Assembly (NCBI RefSeq): GCF_001742145.1
Contig: NZ_CP015749.1
Coordinates: forward strand, 1,798,001-1,862,000
DNA: 64,000 nt
Reading direction: 5' to 3'
DNA from: Pectobacterium parmentieri
GTDB lineage: Bacteria > Pseudomonadota > Gammaproteobacteria > Enterobacterales > Enterobacteriaceae
Positions 7,028 through 16,646 of the stretch are shown in pieces. A model generated the notes under the pieces. That model was not told the origin of the DNA, did no database searches, and worked only from the letters and a program-made list of their open reading frames with translations. The first letter of the stretch is position 1. The number at the start of each line of letters is the position of its first letter. Both the position numbers and the translations under genes were made by a program.

Positions 7028-7831
7028 ACCAATAACACCACTGAAGTAACCGTGAACGCTGCAAGCCTTGCGGTCGATATCGCCGCTCACTGTGCCGCGT
7101 TTGAAAAATCCGATGCGTATCAGGCAATGCTTCGTGAACATGTCGCCAAACTGTATGAAAAGGCCATCAACGATACGTTCAGTTGGGGCACATTCCCCGA
7201 TGCCGTTAGGCGTGCGCTGCAATCTGCCCTCCCCGCCAATATTACCGATGTCGTAGATCTGCCACGCTATAACCTTCTGCTGTTAAAAGAGCTGGCAACG
7301 CAGTGGGAGCAAGAAGCAGTATCTGACCAGTTAGTGACGGAGATGCGCAAAAAGGTCACTGCGTTCATCACTGAAAAGCAGATCCCAAAATTCATTAAAG
7401 CGTCCGATCTGTGGGCTGCGTTTATTGAAGACCATCAGGAAGCAGCAGCTCAGGAAGGATGGCAACGCCCTGAAGTACTGATGGAATACAGTGAGTACGG
7501 TGGCTTCCGCGTAGGATTAGAGAAAGAGCAGTTTGAAGAACGGAGTTGGTCGAGCACCAAACGTAAAACGCATCCCTTTGAATTTAGTAACAACCTTTAT
7601 TTTTCTGAAGCCGTCGAATATGAAAACGGACAGAAAAAAGAAATTACACACGACGGGATCAAATGTTACGGCCTGTATTCAGGGAAATGTGACGGCGATA
7701 TTCTCGGTAAGAAAGTTATCGCTTTCTATACCCGCTTTGAAAAGCTGGTCGCAGCGCTTTACTACGGTGACAGCTTGTTAGTGCTCGATCAGGACGACGC
7801 TGACGAGGTGTATTACCCCGGCGATTACTGA
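7025..7831 (+). CDS. Hypothetical phage-element protein, 268 aa
   Basis: A soluble 268-residue protein. The N-terminal part (1-150) is helical, with MREHVAKLYEKAINDTFSWG; the C-terminal part is rich in aromatic and beta-type residues (LYFSEAVEYENGQKKEITHD). The tail is acidic (DQDDADEVYYPGDY). No signal peptide, membrane helix or catalytic motif is recognised. It shares the repeated leader and the first residues MTNNT with the bet gene. It is the last large gene before the excision/integration pair. Confidence 0.55.
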   Translation: MTNNTTEVTVNAASLAVDIAAHCAAFEKSDAYQAMLREHVAKLYEKAINDTFSWGTFPDAVRRALQSALPANITDVVDLPRYNLLLLKELATQWEQEAVSDQLVTEMRKKVTAFITEKQIPKFIKASDLWAAFIEDHQEAAAQEGWQRPEVLMEYSEYGGFRVGLEKEQFEERSWSSTKRKTHPFEFSNNLYFSEAVEYENGQKKEITHDGIKCYGLYSGKCDGDILGKKVIAFYTRFEKLVAALYYGDSLLVLDQDDADEVYYPGDY

Positions 7832-7852
7832 TCGCTGATATCTCCATAACAT

Positions 7853-7878
7853 AGCCGCGTCTGTTCTGTGATGCGGCT
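7853..7878 (+). terminator. Hairpin before the start-less gene
   Basis: AGCCGC (7853-7858) pairs with GCGGCT (7873-7878), with a 14-base loop and no T-run. It is terminator-like by position only, and it precedes ACTGAC at 7887, a possible remnant of the repeated leader. Confidence 0.35.
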
Positions 7879-7891
7879 ATCCCCTTACTGA

Positions 7892-8299
7892 CGATATTTT
7901 GAAACCGTTCAGGAAGCGGGAATTGAAGTTATCGCCGAGCAATATATTGCCTTTCACCAGACCAATAGTTATGCCTTTCGGTGCCCTGCTCACTGGGCTA
8001 AGGTTTATGACATCGATAGGGACAAGGCGCGGTGGCTCGACGGATGGAAAAAGAAAAGTATGCGATACGCGATCAAGAAAGTCGCAAAATCATCAGAGCG
8101 CTCTTTTGCCTTCCCATCACAACAGCTTGCGTTAGAAAGCCTGCTACGTCGAAAAAAATATCATCTGAGACGGTTAAATCAGGATATCGCCATTATCACT
8201 ACCGTTGTTGAAGAAATGAAAAAGCTGGATTTGTCCTCCCCGCAGATCGAATACCACTTCGGCCATAACGCCGAAACGGAAAACTGGACCTTCTACTAA
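7892..8299 (+). pseudogene. Phage-element gene that has lost its start codon
   Basis: One frame reads from 7892 to TAA 8299 with protein-like composition (RYFETVQEAGIEVIAEQYIA... to ...HNAETENWTFY, 135 residues). It has no ATG, GTG or TTG before ATG 8060, which lies well inside. The frame begins right after a TGA, next to ACTGAC, which matches the middle of the repeated leader. A small deletion of leader and start is the simplest reading. A rare ATT start (7922, with AGGA upstream) or use of ATG 8060 would keep a product. No family is recognised. Confidence 0.45.
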
Positions 8300-8340
8300 C
8301 CAAAGCCCCTTCCTTACCCAGACCAAACGACCAGAATACG

Positions 8341-8363
8341 GGCGTGTCTTTGGCACGCCTTTT
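8341..8363 (+). terminator. Terminator abutting leader copy 6
   Basis: GGCGTG (8341-8346) pairs with CACGCC (8354-8359), followed by TTTT, and leader copy 6 starts on the next base. Confidence 0.7.
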
Positions 8364-8380
8364 ATAAGGACTGACCAATG
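8364..8380 (+). repeat. Repeated translation leader, copy 6
   Basis: ATAAGGACTGACCAATG, identical to copies 1, 3 and 5 but followed by GCG rather than ACC. It is the ribosome site of the excisionase gene. Confidence 0.85.
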
Positions 8381-8614
8381 GCGCGAATGCTTTTACTCAA
8401 AGTGTGGGCAATAGAAGAATTCGGTGATGAAAAACCATCGAATAACACACTATATCACTATGCCAAGCACAACATGATTTCCCCACCACCGAAAAAAGTC
8501 GGGCGTAAATGGATGGTGGAACAAGATGCGCGTTTTATCGGCATGATCTCCGAACCCACAATAAATAAATCAGATAACCCACTACTGAAAAGGATTCTTT
8601 CAGATGGCCGGTAG
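8378..8614 (+). CDS. xis: Excisionase (Xis-like)
   Basis: A 78-residue protein of the lambda Xis-like winged-helix type: N-terminal VWAIEEFGDEKPSNNTLYHY, then the basic PPPKKVGRKWMVEQDARFIG block typical of the family. It is a directional factor that bends DNA at attachment sites and favours excision by the integrase. Its 3' end overlaps the integrase start by 11 bases, so expression is coupled. Confidence 0.8.
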   Translation: MARMLLLKVWAIEEFGDEKPSNNTLYHYAKHNMISPPPKKVGRKWMVEQDARFIGMISEPTINKSDNPLLKRILSDGR

Positions 8615-9743
8615 ACCTCGGAAACATAACATCAAAGTACAAAATCTATTTTGTTTTACCGACCCGCGAACCAAGCGGGTTTATTGGCAATATAAACACC
8701 CTTTAACGGGTAAAAGGCACGGACTTGGAACAAATGAGGCTGACGCTACCGCAATCGCAATAGAAGCCAACCTACGAATTAGCGAACAGCAGGTGAAACA
8801 GGCATTTGCTATCCGGGAGCGTACTCTGGCAATTTCAGGAAAAGGTATAACAGTAAGCGGTTGGTTGGAAAAATATAAAGCGATTCAAGACGAGAGATTG
8901 AAATCTGGCGACATCAAGCCCAATACCCACAAACAGCGCAATAAACCCGCATCCTTATTTAATCAGCACGCAGGAATGAAATTACTCACGGAGGTAGGGG
9001 CTAAAGATATTGCGGAAATTTTGGATGACTACAAAGCTAACGGACAATCACGCATGGCCCAGGTAGTTCGCTCCGTCCTCATTGATGTTTTCAAAGAGGC
9101 GCAGCATGCTGGTGAAGTTCCCCCTGGTTATAACCCTGCGCTTGCCACCAAGCAGCCACGTAAAAGAATTCAACGCCAGCGTTTGGATCTGGATGAATGG
9201 CGGGCCATTTTTGACGTGGCCAATGCTCAACATCAATACATGGGGAACGCCATGTTACTGGCGCTGGTGACAGCTCAGCGCTTAGGTGATATTGCCAACA
9301 TGAAATTTTCAGATATCTGGGATGATCACCTACATGTTGTTCAAGAGAAAACGGGTGTCCGGGTTGCTATTCCACTGTCACTGAAATCCAATGCCACAGG
9401 ATGGACGCTGCGCGATGTCATTGCACGGTGCCGAGATTACGTTGTCAGTCCTCATCTGGTTCACTTCTTTCGTTCCACCTCGCAAGCAGAGCGTGGCGCT
9501 GCCGTGGCATCCAGAACAATTACGATGCGATTCAGTGCAGCCAGAGATAAGACGGCACTTGTGTGGGAAAACGGTACACCACCGACATTTCACGAACAGC
9601 GGTCATTAGCAGAGCGGCTTTATAGGGAACAAGGTGACGTCGATACTCGAATGCTTCTGGGGCATAAATCACAGCAGCAGACAGATAGCTACAACGACGA
9701 CCGCGGTAAAGATTGGTTAACAATTCAGATTAAAGCAGGATGA
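8604..9743 (+). CDS. int: Tyrosine site-specific recombinase (phage integrase)
   Basis: 379 residues with the full catalytic set: R226 (TAQRLGDI), K249 (QEKTG), H330 and R333 (FHEQR), H354 (LLGHKS) and nucleophile Y363. The N-terminal 60 residues carry an arm-binding domain (RTKRVYWQYKHPLTGKRHGL); a core-binding domain follows (about 85-180). It should integrate and excise the element. It lies immediately next to the 3' end of icd, the target of coliphage 21 and e14. AAGGA precedes ATG 8604. Confidence 0.92.
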   Translation: MAGRPRKHNIKVQNLFCFTDPRTKRVYWQYKHPLTGKRHGLGTNEADATAIAIEANLRISEQQVKQAFAIRERTLAISGKGITVSGWLEKYKAIQDERLKSGDIKPNTHKQRNKPASLFNQHAGMKLLTEVGAKDIAEILDDYKANGQSRMAQVVRSVLIDVFKEAQHAGEVPPGYNPALATKQPRKRIQRQRLDLDEWRAIFDVANAQHQYMGNAMLLALVTAQRLGDIANMKFSDIWDDHLHVVQEKTGVRVAIPLSLKSNATGWTLRDVIARCRDYVVSPHLVHFFRSTSQAERGAAVASRTITMRFSAARDKTALVWENGTPPTFHEQRSLAERLYREQGDVDTRMLLGHKSQQQTDSYNDDRGKDWLTIQIKAG

Positions 9744-9776
9744 GAACCCATTATCAGACAGGTTGTTTTTCACTCT

Positions 9777-9811
9777 ATTTTACTGAGGGATTTTACTGAG
9801 ATTTTACTGAA
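9777..9811 (+). repeat. Three direct repeats, probable integrase arm-type sites
   Basis: ATTTTACTGAG occurs at 9777-9787 and 9790-9800, and ATTTTACTGAA at 9801-9811, between the integrase stop and the icd end. Spacings of 13 and 11 bases put them near one helical turn apart. This is where P'-arm sites of lambda-type attachment sites lie. The assignment rests on position and periodicity. Confidence 0.6.
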
Positions 9812-9900
9812 TGCCTTTTTCCGATGTTAAAAATCAGCGAGAGCAAAGCGCCCCCGCCGATCAATGTGATAACAGTAAGATTACATGTTATCGATGATGT
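9812..9900. other. Probable attachment-site junction at the 3' end of icd
   Basis: The interval runs from the last arm-type repeat through the icd stop (9881-9883) into its last codons. Integrase next to arm repeats next to the icd 3' end is the arrangement of elements integrated into icd. The crossover core cannot be placed, because the partner junction with its duplicated icd tail lies outside the window. Confidence 0.4.
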
Positions 9901-11134
9901 CCTGCGCAAACTCGCTACATTTACGCAGCGTAGCGCCTTCCATCAGACGTTCGAAATCGTAAGTCACGGTCTTGTTCTTGATCGCGCCTTCAACGCCCTT
10001 AACAATCAGGTCAGCCGCTTCGAACCATTGCAGGTGACGCAGCATCATTTCAGCAGACAGAATAACGGAACCTGGGTTCACTTTATCCTGACCAGCATAT
10101 TTCGGTGCCGTACCGTGCGTGGCTTCAAACAGTGCGCATTCGTCACCGATGTTTGCACCCGGAGCAATACCGATACCGCCAACCTGTGCCGCCAGTGCAT
10201 CAGAAATATAGTCACCGTTCAGGTTCATACAGGCGATCACGTCATATTCAGCAGGGCGCAGCAGGATTTGTTGCAGGAATGCGTCAGCGATCACGTCTTT
10301 TACCACGATATCTTTGCCGGTGTTCGGGTTCTTAATCTTCACCCACGGACCGCCATCGATCAGTTCACCGCCGAATTCTTCACGCGCCAACTGGTAACCC
10401 CAGTCTTTAAACGCGCCTTCGGTGAATTTCATGATGTTGCCTTTATGCACCAGCGTGAGGGAATCACGGTCGTTGGTAATCGCGTACTCGATCGCAGCGC
10501 GAACCAGGCGTTTGGTCCCTTCTTCAGAGCACGGCTTGACGCCGATACCACACTGCTCAGGGAAACGGATTTTACTAACGCCCATTTCTTCACGCAGGAA
10601 TTTGATCACTTTGTCTGCTTCAGCAGAACCCGCTTTCCACTCAATACCGGCATAAATGTCTTCGGCGTTTTCGCGGAAGATCACCATGTCAGTCAGCTCA
10701 GGCTGTTTAACCGGGCTAGGTGTACCTTCGTAGTAGCGTACCGGACGCAGGCAAACGTACAGATCCAACTGTTGGCGCAGCGCAACGTTCAGAGAACGAA
10801 TACCACCACCAACTGGCGTTGTCAGCGGGCCCTTAATCGCCACACGGTATTCACGGATCAAATCCAGTGTTTCATCCGGCAACCAAACATCTTTACCGTA
10901 AACTTGCGTGGATTTCTCACCCGTATAGATTTCCATCCAGGAAATCGCGCGCTTGCCCTGATAGGCTTTCTTCACAGCGGCGTCTACTACGTTGATCATA
11001 GCAGGCGTTACATCGATACCAATGCCGTCACCTTCGATAAACGGGATAACTGGATTATTCGGAACAACCAGTTTGCCTTGAGCATCAACCGTGATTTTCT
11101 GACCTTCTGTCGGTACAACTACTTTGCTTTCCAT
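9881..11134 (-). CDS. icd: Isocitrate dehydrogenase (NADP+)
   Basis: 417 residues, the family length. It converts isocitrate to 2-oxoglutarate and CO2 with NADPH formation, in the cytoplasmic TCA cycle. [10 protein letters not shown] contains the regulatory serine (S114 here with Met counted) phosphorylated by AceK in E. coli. The [16 protein letters not shown] region is intact. The frame runs seven codons further upstream, but ATG 11134 gives the conserved MESKVVVP. The C-terminal [12 protein letters not shown] is complete although an element is integrated at this end, as expected when the insertion restores the reading frame. Confidence 0.97.
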   Translation of the reverse strand: MESKVVVPTEGQKITVDAQGKLVVPNNPVIPFIEGDGIGIDVTPAMINVVDAAVKKAYQGKRAISWMEIYTGEKSTQVYGKDVWLPDETLDLIREYRVAIKGPLTTPVGGGIRSLNVALRQQLDLYVCLRPVRYYEGTPSPVKQPELTDMVIFRENAEDIYAGIEWKAGSAEADKVIKFLREEMGVSKIRFPEQCGIGVKPCSEEGTKRLVRAAIEYAITNDRDSLTLVHKGNIMKFTEGAFKDWGYQLAREEFGGELIDGGPWVKIKNPNTGKDIVVKDVIADAFLQQILLRPAEYDVIACMNLNGDYISDALAAQVGGIGIAPGANIGDECALFEATHGTAPKYAGQDKVNPGSVILSAEMMLRHLQWFEAADLIVKGVEGAIKNKTVTYDFERLMEGATLRKCSEFAQDIIDNM

Positions 11135-11231
11135 TAACCTCTCCTTCGAGCGCAATTTTGTTAATGACTTGTAAGATGCGTGTCAATACTACTTGAATAT
11201 TTAGCCCGCGCCAATCGCAAACCATTTCGAG

Positions 11232-11237
11232 TATAAT
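11232..11237 (+). promoter_or_regulatory. -10 element before rluE
   Basis: A perfect TATAAT lies 25 bases ahead of the rluE start. The -35 region is poor, and the promoter diverges from icd. Confidence 0.5.
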
Positions 11238-11262
11238 GCTTTTGTTACCGGCGACTATAAAG

Positions 11263-11892
11263 ATGATGAATAAATTCCCTGTTAAAAATCACAAAGTTAA
11301 ACGATTCAGCTCACAGCCAGCAGGAAAAAGGCAGCCTGACAATGCGCCGCGCCGGATTGTTTTGTTCAATAAGCCCTTCGATGTCTTGCCGCAATTCACT
11401 GATGAAGCCGGACGCCGGACGCTGAAAGATTACATTCCGATTAGCGGTATTTACGCCGCCGGACGTCTGGACCGCGACAGCGAAGGTCTGATGATTCTCA
11501 CCAATGACGGTAAGCTTCAGGCTCGGTTAACTCAACCGACGGAAAAAACGGCCAAAATCTACTATGTTCAGGTGGAAGGTATTCCTGATGAGGCCGCACT
11601 GACGCACTTTCGCACGGGGCTGGAACTGAATGACGGTAAAACGCTGCCCGCAGGCGCGGAGATCGTTCCAGAACCTGACTGGTTATGGCCGCGCAATCCA
11701 CCAATACGCGAGCGTAAAAGTATTCCTGACTGCTGGCTGAAAATTACGCTGTATGAAGGTCGGAATCGGCAAGTTCGTCGTATGACGGCAAATATCGGGT
11801 ATCCTACTTTGCGCCTGATTCGATACGGCATGGCCAATCAAACCGTAGAAAACCTGTTACCTGGAGAATGGAAGGAGATAACGGATGTTTAA
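11263..11892 (+). CDS. rluE: 23S rRNA pseudouridine(2457) synthase
   Basis: 209 residues from ATG 11263 (another ATG follows directly). It belongs to the RsuA/RluE family and isomerises U2457 of 23S rRNA. The catalytic Asp lies in [17 protein letters not shown]; the family motifs [11 protein letters not shown] and [16 protein letters not shown] are present. It diverges from icd and overlaps nudJ by eight bases, as in other enterobacteria. Confidence 0.93.
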   Translation: MMNKFPVKNHKVKRFSSQPAGKRQPDNAPRRIVLFNKPFDVLPQFTDEAGRRTLKDYIPISGIYAAGRLDRDSEGLMILTNDGKLQARLTQPTEKTAKIYYVQVEGIPDEAALTHFRTGLELNDGKTLPAGAEIVPEPDWLWPRNPPIRERKSIPDCWLKITLYEGRNRQVRRMTANIGYPTLRLIRYGMANQTVENLLPGEWKEITDV

Positions 11893-12331
11893 ACCCCATG
11901 TCACGGTTGCCTGCGTCGTGCAGGCCGAAAACCATTTTCTGGTCGTCGAAGAGTTAATTAACGACAAATTATTGTGGAACCAACCCGCGGGCCATTTGGA
12001 AGCCGACGAAACGCTGATTCAGGCGGCGAGTCGCGAGCTGTGGGAAGAAACCGGCATTCAGGCCACACCGCAAAGTTTCTTGCGTCTCCATCAATGGATC
12101 GCTCCCGACAGCACACCTTTTTTACGCTTTTGCTTCGCGCTCGACCTGCCTACGCGAGTCGACACCCAGCCACACGACAGCGATATCGAATGCTGCCGCT
12201 GGGTGACCGCCGAGGAAATTTTGCATTCTCGCCAGCTTCGTTCACCGCTGGTGGCTGAAAGTATTCGCTGCTATCAGCAGCCAGAGCGCTACCCACTAGC
12301 CTTATTGGGTGCATTCAACTGGCCTTTTTAA
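11885..12331 (+). CDS. nudJ: Nudix phosphatase NudJ
   Basis: 148 residues with a complete Nudix box, [20 protein letters not shown] (residues about 36-55), and following TGI. NudJ hydrolyses thiamine pyrimidine pyrophosphates and nucleoside di- and triphosphates. It overlaps rluE by eight bases and precedes mnmA by 141 bases, matching the conserved order. Confidence 0.93.
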   Translation: MFKPHVTVACVVQAENHFLVVEELINDKLLWNQPAGHLEADETLIQAASRELWEETGIQATPQSFLRLHQWIAPDSTPFLRFCFALDLPTRVDTQPHDSDIECCRWVTAEEILHSRQLRSPLVAESIRCYQQPERYPLALLGAFNWPF

Positions 12332-12472
12332 ACATCGACCCTTTTAGACCTGCCGTAAATGGCTTGACCAGCACGCGGCAGGAATAGCGATGCAGCCCTC
12401 GGTTCAACATGCTAAAATACGCCGCTTGTTTTTCGCATCAATGCGTCAGTAAATTCAGTTCGTGAGACTCCC

Positions 12473-13579
12473 ATGTCAGATAACAGCCAGAAAAAAGTGA
12501 TTGTCGGTATGTCCGGCGGTGTTGATTCCTCCGTTTCCGCTTACCTGTTGCAACAACAGGGCTATCATGTTGAAGGCCTGTTCATGAAGAACTGGGAAGA
12601 GGACGACGACACCGAATATTGCTCAGCAGCCACAGATCTTACCGATGCGCAGGCCGTTTGCGACAAGCTGGGCATCGAATTACACACCGTCAATTTTGCC
12701 GCTGAGTATTGGGACAACGTCTTTGAACTCTTCCTTGAAGAATATAAAGCGGGTCGCACCCCCAATCCCGATATCCTCTGTAACAAAGAGATCAAATTTA
12801 AAGCCTTTCTGGAATTCGCCGCCGAGGATCTCGGCGCGGATTATATCGCGACAGGCCATTATGTCCGCCGTCACGACGTTGACGGGAAGAGCCGTTTGCT
12901 ACGAGGAATGGACGGTAATAAAGACCAGAGCTATTTTCTTTATACGCTCGGCCACGAACAGATCGCACAGAGCCTGTTCCCGGTCGGTGAGCTGGAAAAA
13001 CCACAGGTTCGCAAAATCGCCGAAGAACTTGAGCTGGCAACCGCGAAAAAGAAAGACTCTACCGGTATTTGCTTCATTGGCGAGCGTAAATTTACCGATT
13101 TCCTGGCACGCTATCTGCCTGCGCAACCAGGCCCGATTCTGTCTGTCGACGATAACAAACCGATGGGACAACATCAGGGGCTGATGTACCACACACTGGG
13201 ACAACGCAAAGGGTTAGGCATCGGCGGTGTCAAAGACGGTGGCGAAGACCCTTGGTACGTGGTGGATAAAGATGTCGCCAACAATATTCTGTATGTCGCA
13301 CAGGGTCATGAGCACCCTCGCCTGATGTCGTATGGTTTAATCGCACAGCAACTGCACTGGGTCGATCGCCAGCCACTCACCGCTGAACTACGCTGTACAG
13401 TAAAAACGCGTTACCGTCAGGCGGATATCCCCTGCACCGTCACGCCGCTCGGCGACGATCGCATTACCGTACGTTTTGATGAGCCCGTCGCTGCCGTGAC
13501 ACCTGGCCAATCTGCCGTCTTTTATCTGGACGACGTGTGCCTTGGTGGCGGTATCATCGAAGAACGCTTACAGGAGTAA
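12473..13579 (+). CDS. mnmA: tRNA-specific 2-thiouridylase MnmA
   Basis: 368 residues. It transfers sulfur, delivered by the IscS/Tus relay, to U34 of tRNA Lys, Glu and Gln. Seen: the PP-loop GMSGGVDSS (12-20), catalytic cysteines C103 ([11 protein letters not shown]) and C200 ([10 protein letters not shown]), and the C-terminal beta-barrel. hflD follows after two bases. Confidence 0.97.
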   Translation: MSDNSQKKVIVGMSGGVDSSVSAYLLQQQGYHVEGLFMKNWEEDDDTEYCSAATDLTDAQAVCDKLGIELHTVNFAAEYWDNVFELFLEEYKAGRTPNPDILCNKEIKFKAFLEFAAEDLGADYIATGHYVRRHDVDGKSRLLRGMDGNKDQSYFLYTLGHEQIAQSLFPVGELEKPQVRKIAEELELATAKKKDSTGICFIGERKFTDFLARYLPAQPGPILSVDDNKPMGQHQGLMYHTLGQRKGLGIGGVKDGGEDPWYVVDKDVANNILYVAQGHEHPRLMSYGLIAQQLHWVDRQPLTAELRCTVKTRYRQADIPCTVTPLGDDRITVRFDEPVAAVTPGQSAVFYLDDVCLGGGIIEERLQE

Positions 13580-13581
13580 CC

Positions 13582-14220
13582 GTGGCTAAGAATTATTATG
13601 AAATCACGCTGGCGTTAGCCGGCGTTTGCCAATCGGCGCATGTAGTCCAACAGTTGGCCCATACGGGTAACTGTGATAACGATGTTCTGCATACCTCACT
13701 GAACAGCGTGTTAAATCTCAATCCGGCGTCCACGCTTGCCGTTTATGGCAATGATGAGCAAAACCTGAAAGTTGGGCTGGAAACGCTGTTAGGCATTTTG
13801 AACACCAGCAGCAATAAAGGCGCGGGGGCAGAATTATCACGCTATGCATTCAGCCTGATTGCGTTAGAACGTAAGCTAAATGCAAAATCTGCCTCGCTGG
13901 ACGAATTGGGCAAACGTATCGGCCAGTTGGAGCGGCAGCTAGAACATTTCGAGCTGCTTTCCGAGACAATCGTTAGCGCACTGGCTGCGATTTACGTGGA
14001 TGTCATCAGTACGCTGGGGCCACGTATCCAGGTTACCGGCTCACCGGAGGTGCTACAAAACAGCCAGGTGCAGGCTAAAGTGCGTGCCGCACTATTGGCT
14101 GGTATCCGTTCTGTCGTGCTTTGGCAACAGATTGGCGGCGGACGCTTACAGTTGATGTTTTCACGCAGTCAATTGGTCAAAGAAGCAAAACAGATATTGG
14201 CACGTTGCACATCCGTTTAA
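13582..14220 (+). CDS. hflD: High-frequency lysogenisation protein HflD
   Basis: 212 residues, the family length. HflD is a peripheral inner-membrane protein that binds lambda CII in E. coli and affects lysogenisation; its native role is unclear. GTG 13582 is chosen as the start because GGAG lies six bases ahead and it gives the conserved [19 protein letters not shown]. The longer frame from 13537 lies within mnmA. It sits between mnmA and purB, as in other enterobacteria. Confidence 0.92.
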   Translation: MAKNYYEITLALAGVCQSAHVVQQLAHTGNCDNDVLHTSLNSVLNLNPASTLAVYGNDEQNLKVGLETLLGILNTSSNKGAGAELSRYAFSLIALERKLNAKSASLDELGKRIGQLERQLEHFELLSETIVSALAAIYVDVISTLGPRIQVTGSPEVLQNSQVQAKVRAALLAGIRSVVLWQQIGGGRLQLMFSRSQLVKEAKQILARCTSV

Positions 14221-14328
14221 TGGTATTCTTGCCGCTATGGCTAACGCTGGTGTGACTCACGCCAGCGTCGCGAAAATCGATCGTTGTTATTGAAATTAAT
14301 CGTACTTGTCGAAATTAATTGTTATTGA

Positions 14329-15723
<1,395 letters not shown>

Positions 15724-15749
15724 GCGTTTTCAAGCCAATTTCGTACTCT

Positions 15750-15772
15750 CTGGCGGGCACCCTGCCCGCCAG
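15750..15772 (+). terminator. Hairpin terminator of purB
   Basis: CTGGCGGGCA (15750-15759), loop of three, TGCCCGCCAG (15763-15772). The stem is strong; the downstream tail is only moderately T-rich. Confidence 0.7.
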
Positions 15773-15800
15773 TTCCCCTTAAGACCAACCATTTCCAGCC

Positions 15801-15834
15801 TGTTTATACCCGGTTTACCCTCTCTGTGGATAAT
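15801..15834 (+). promoter_or_regulatory. PhoP box and -10 of the phoPQ promoter
   Basis: TGTTTA (15801-15806), five bases, GGTTTA (15812-15817) is an exact direct-repeat PhoP box. GATAAT (15829-15834) lies 11 bases beyond it, the geometry of PhoP-activated class II promoters. It lies about 120 bases ahead of phoP, so positive autoregulation is likely. Confidence 0.85.
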
Positions 15835-15956
15835 TTAGCAAATAAAATAAACTATTTGCCCCGTGTACAATTATGATACGCGGAGGCGAAATACGTGAAA
15901 GACATGGTGCATAAGTTCGTTGCAATCACCATGTCTATTCGACAGAGGATATAACG

Positions 15957-16646
15957 ATGCGGATTCTGGTCGTTGAAGATAATGTATTACTACTCCATCA
16001 TTTAACCGTTCAGATGAACGAAATGGGGCATCAGGTTGACGCCGCGTCTGACGCTAAAGAAGCGGATTATTTTTTGCATGAAAACATGCCGGACATTGCG
16101 ATTGTCGACCTCGGACTGCCCGATGAAGATGGGATGAGCATGATCCGTCGCTGGCGTGCCAATCAGGCCAAGCTGCCTATTCTGGTACTGACTGCGCGTG
16201 AAGGTTGGCAAGACAAAGTTGCCGTGCTGGAAGCCGGTGCGGATGACTACGTAACGAAACCCTTCCATATGGAAGAAGTCGTGGCACGTCTGCAGGCGCT
16301 GATGCGACGCAACAGCGGGTTGGCATCACAAATCATCAGCCTACCGCCCTTTGAGGTTGATTTGTCGCGGCGCGAATTGGTGATCCACAGCACCCCCATC
16401 AAGTTAACCGCGTTTGAATACACCATTATCGAGACGTTGATTCGCAACACAGGTAAAGTCGTCAGCAAAGACTCCCTGATGCTACAACTGTATCCAGATG
16501 CGGAGTTGCGGGAAAGTCATACCATCGATGTGTTGATGGGCCGATTACGCAAGAAAATTCAGCAGGCCGACGCACCGGATGTGATCACTACCGTGCGTGG
16601 GCAAGGATATCGTTTTGATATTGATACACCCTCAGGCTCGGTATGA
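15957..16646 (+). CDS. phoP: Response regulator PhoP
   Basis: 229 residues, OmpR family. The receiver domain has acidic D10/D11-region residues (VVEDN), phosphoacceptor D51 ([11 protein letters not shown]) and conserved K in YVTKPF. The C-terminal winged helix includes [12 protein letters not shown] and [10 protein letters not shown]. It controls Mg2+ transport, envelope remodelling and, in plant pathogens, virulence. It overlaps phoQ by four bases and is about six residues longer at the C-terminus than E. coli PhoP. Confidence 0.97.
   Translation: MRILVVEDNVLLLHHLTVQMNEMGHQVDAASDAKEADYFLHENMPDIAIVDLGLPDEDGMSMIRRWRANQAKLPILVLTAREGWQDKVAVLEAGADDYVTKPFHMEEVVARLQALMRRNSGLASQIISLPPFEVDLSRRELVIHSTPIKLTAFEYTIIETLIRNTGKVVSKDSLMLQLYPDAELRESHTIDVLMGRLRKKIQQADAPDVITTVRGQGYRFDIDTPSGSV

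Noticed and set aside
7899..8135. 78-codon frame starting at TTG
   Set aside because: It is an out-of-frame overlap of the protein-like frame 7892-8299, whose composition is much more convincing.
9824..11137. Long open frame on the strand opposite icd
   Set aside because: It is the shadow of icd, a common result of codon bias; no ribosome site or family match.
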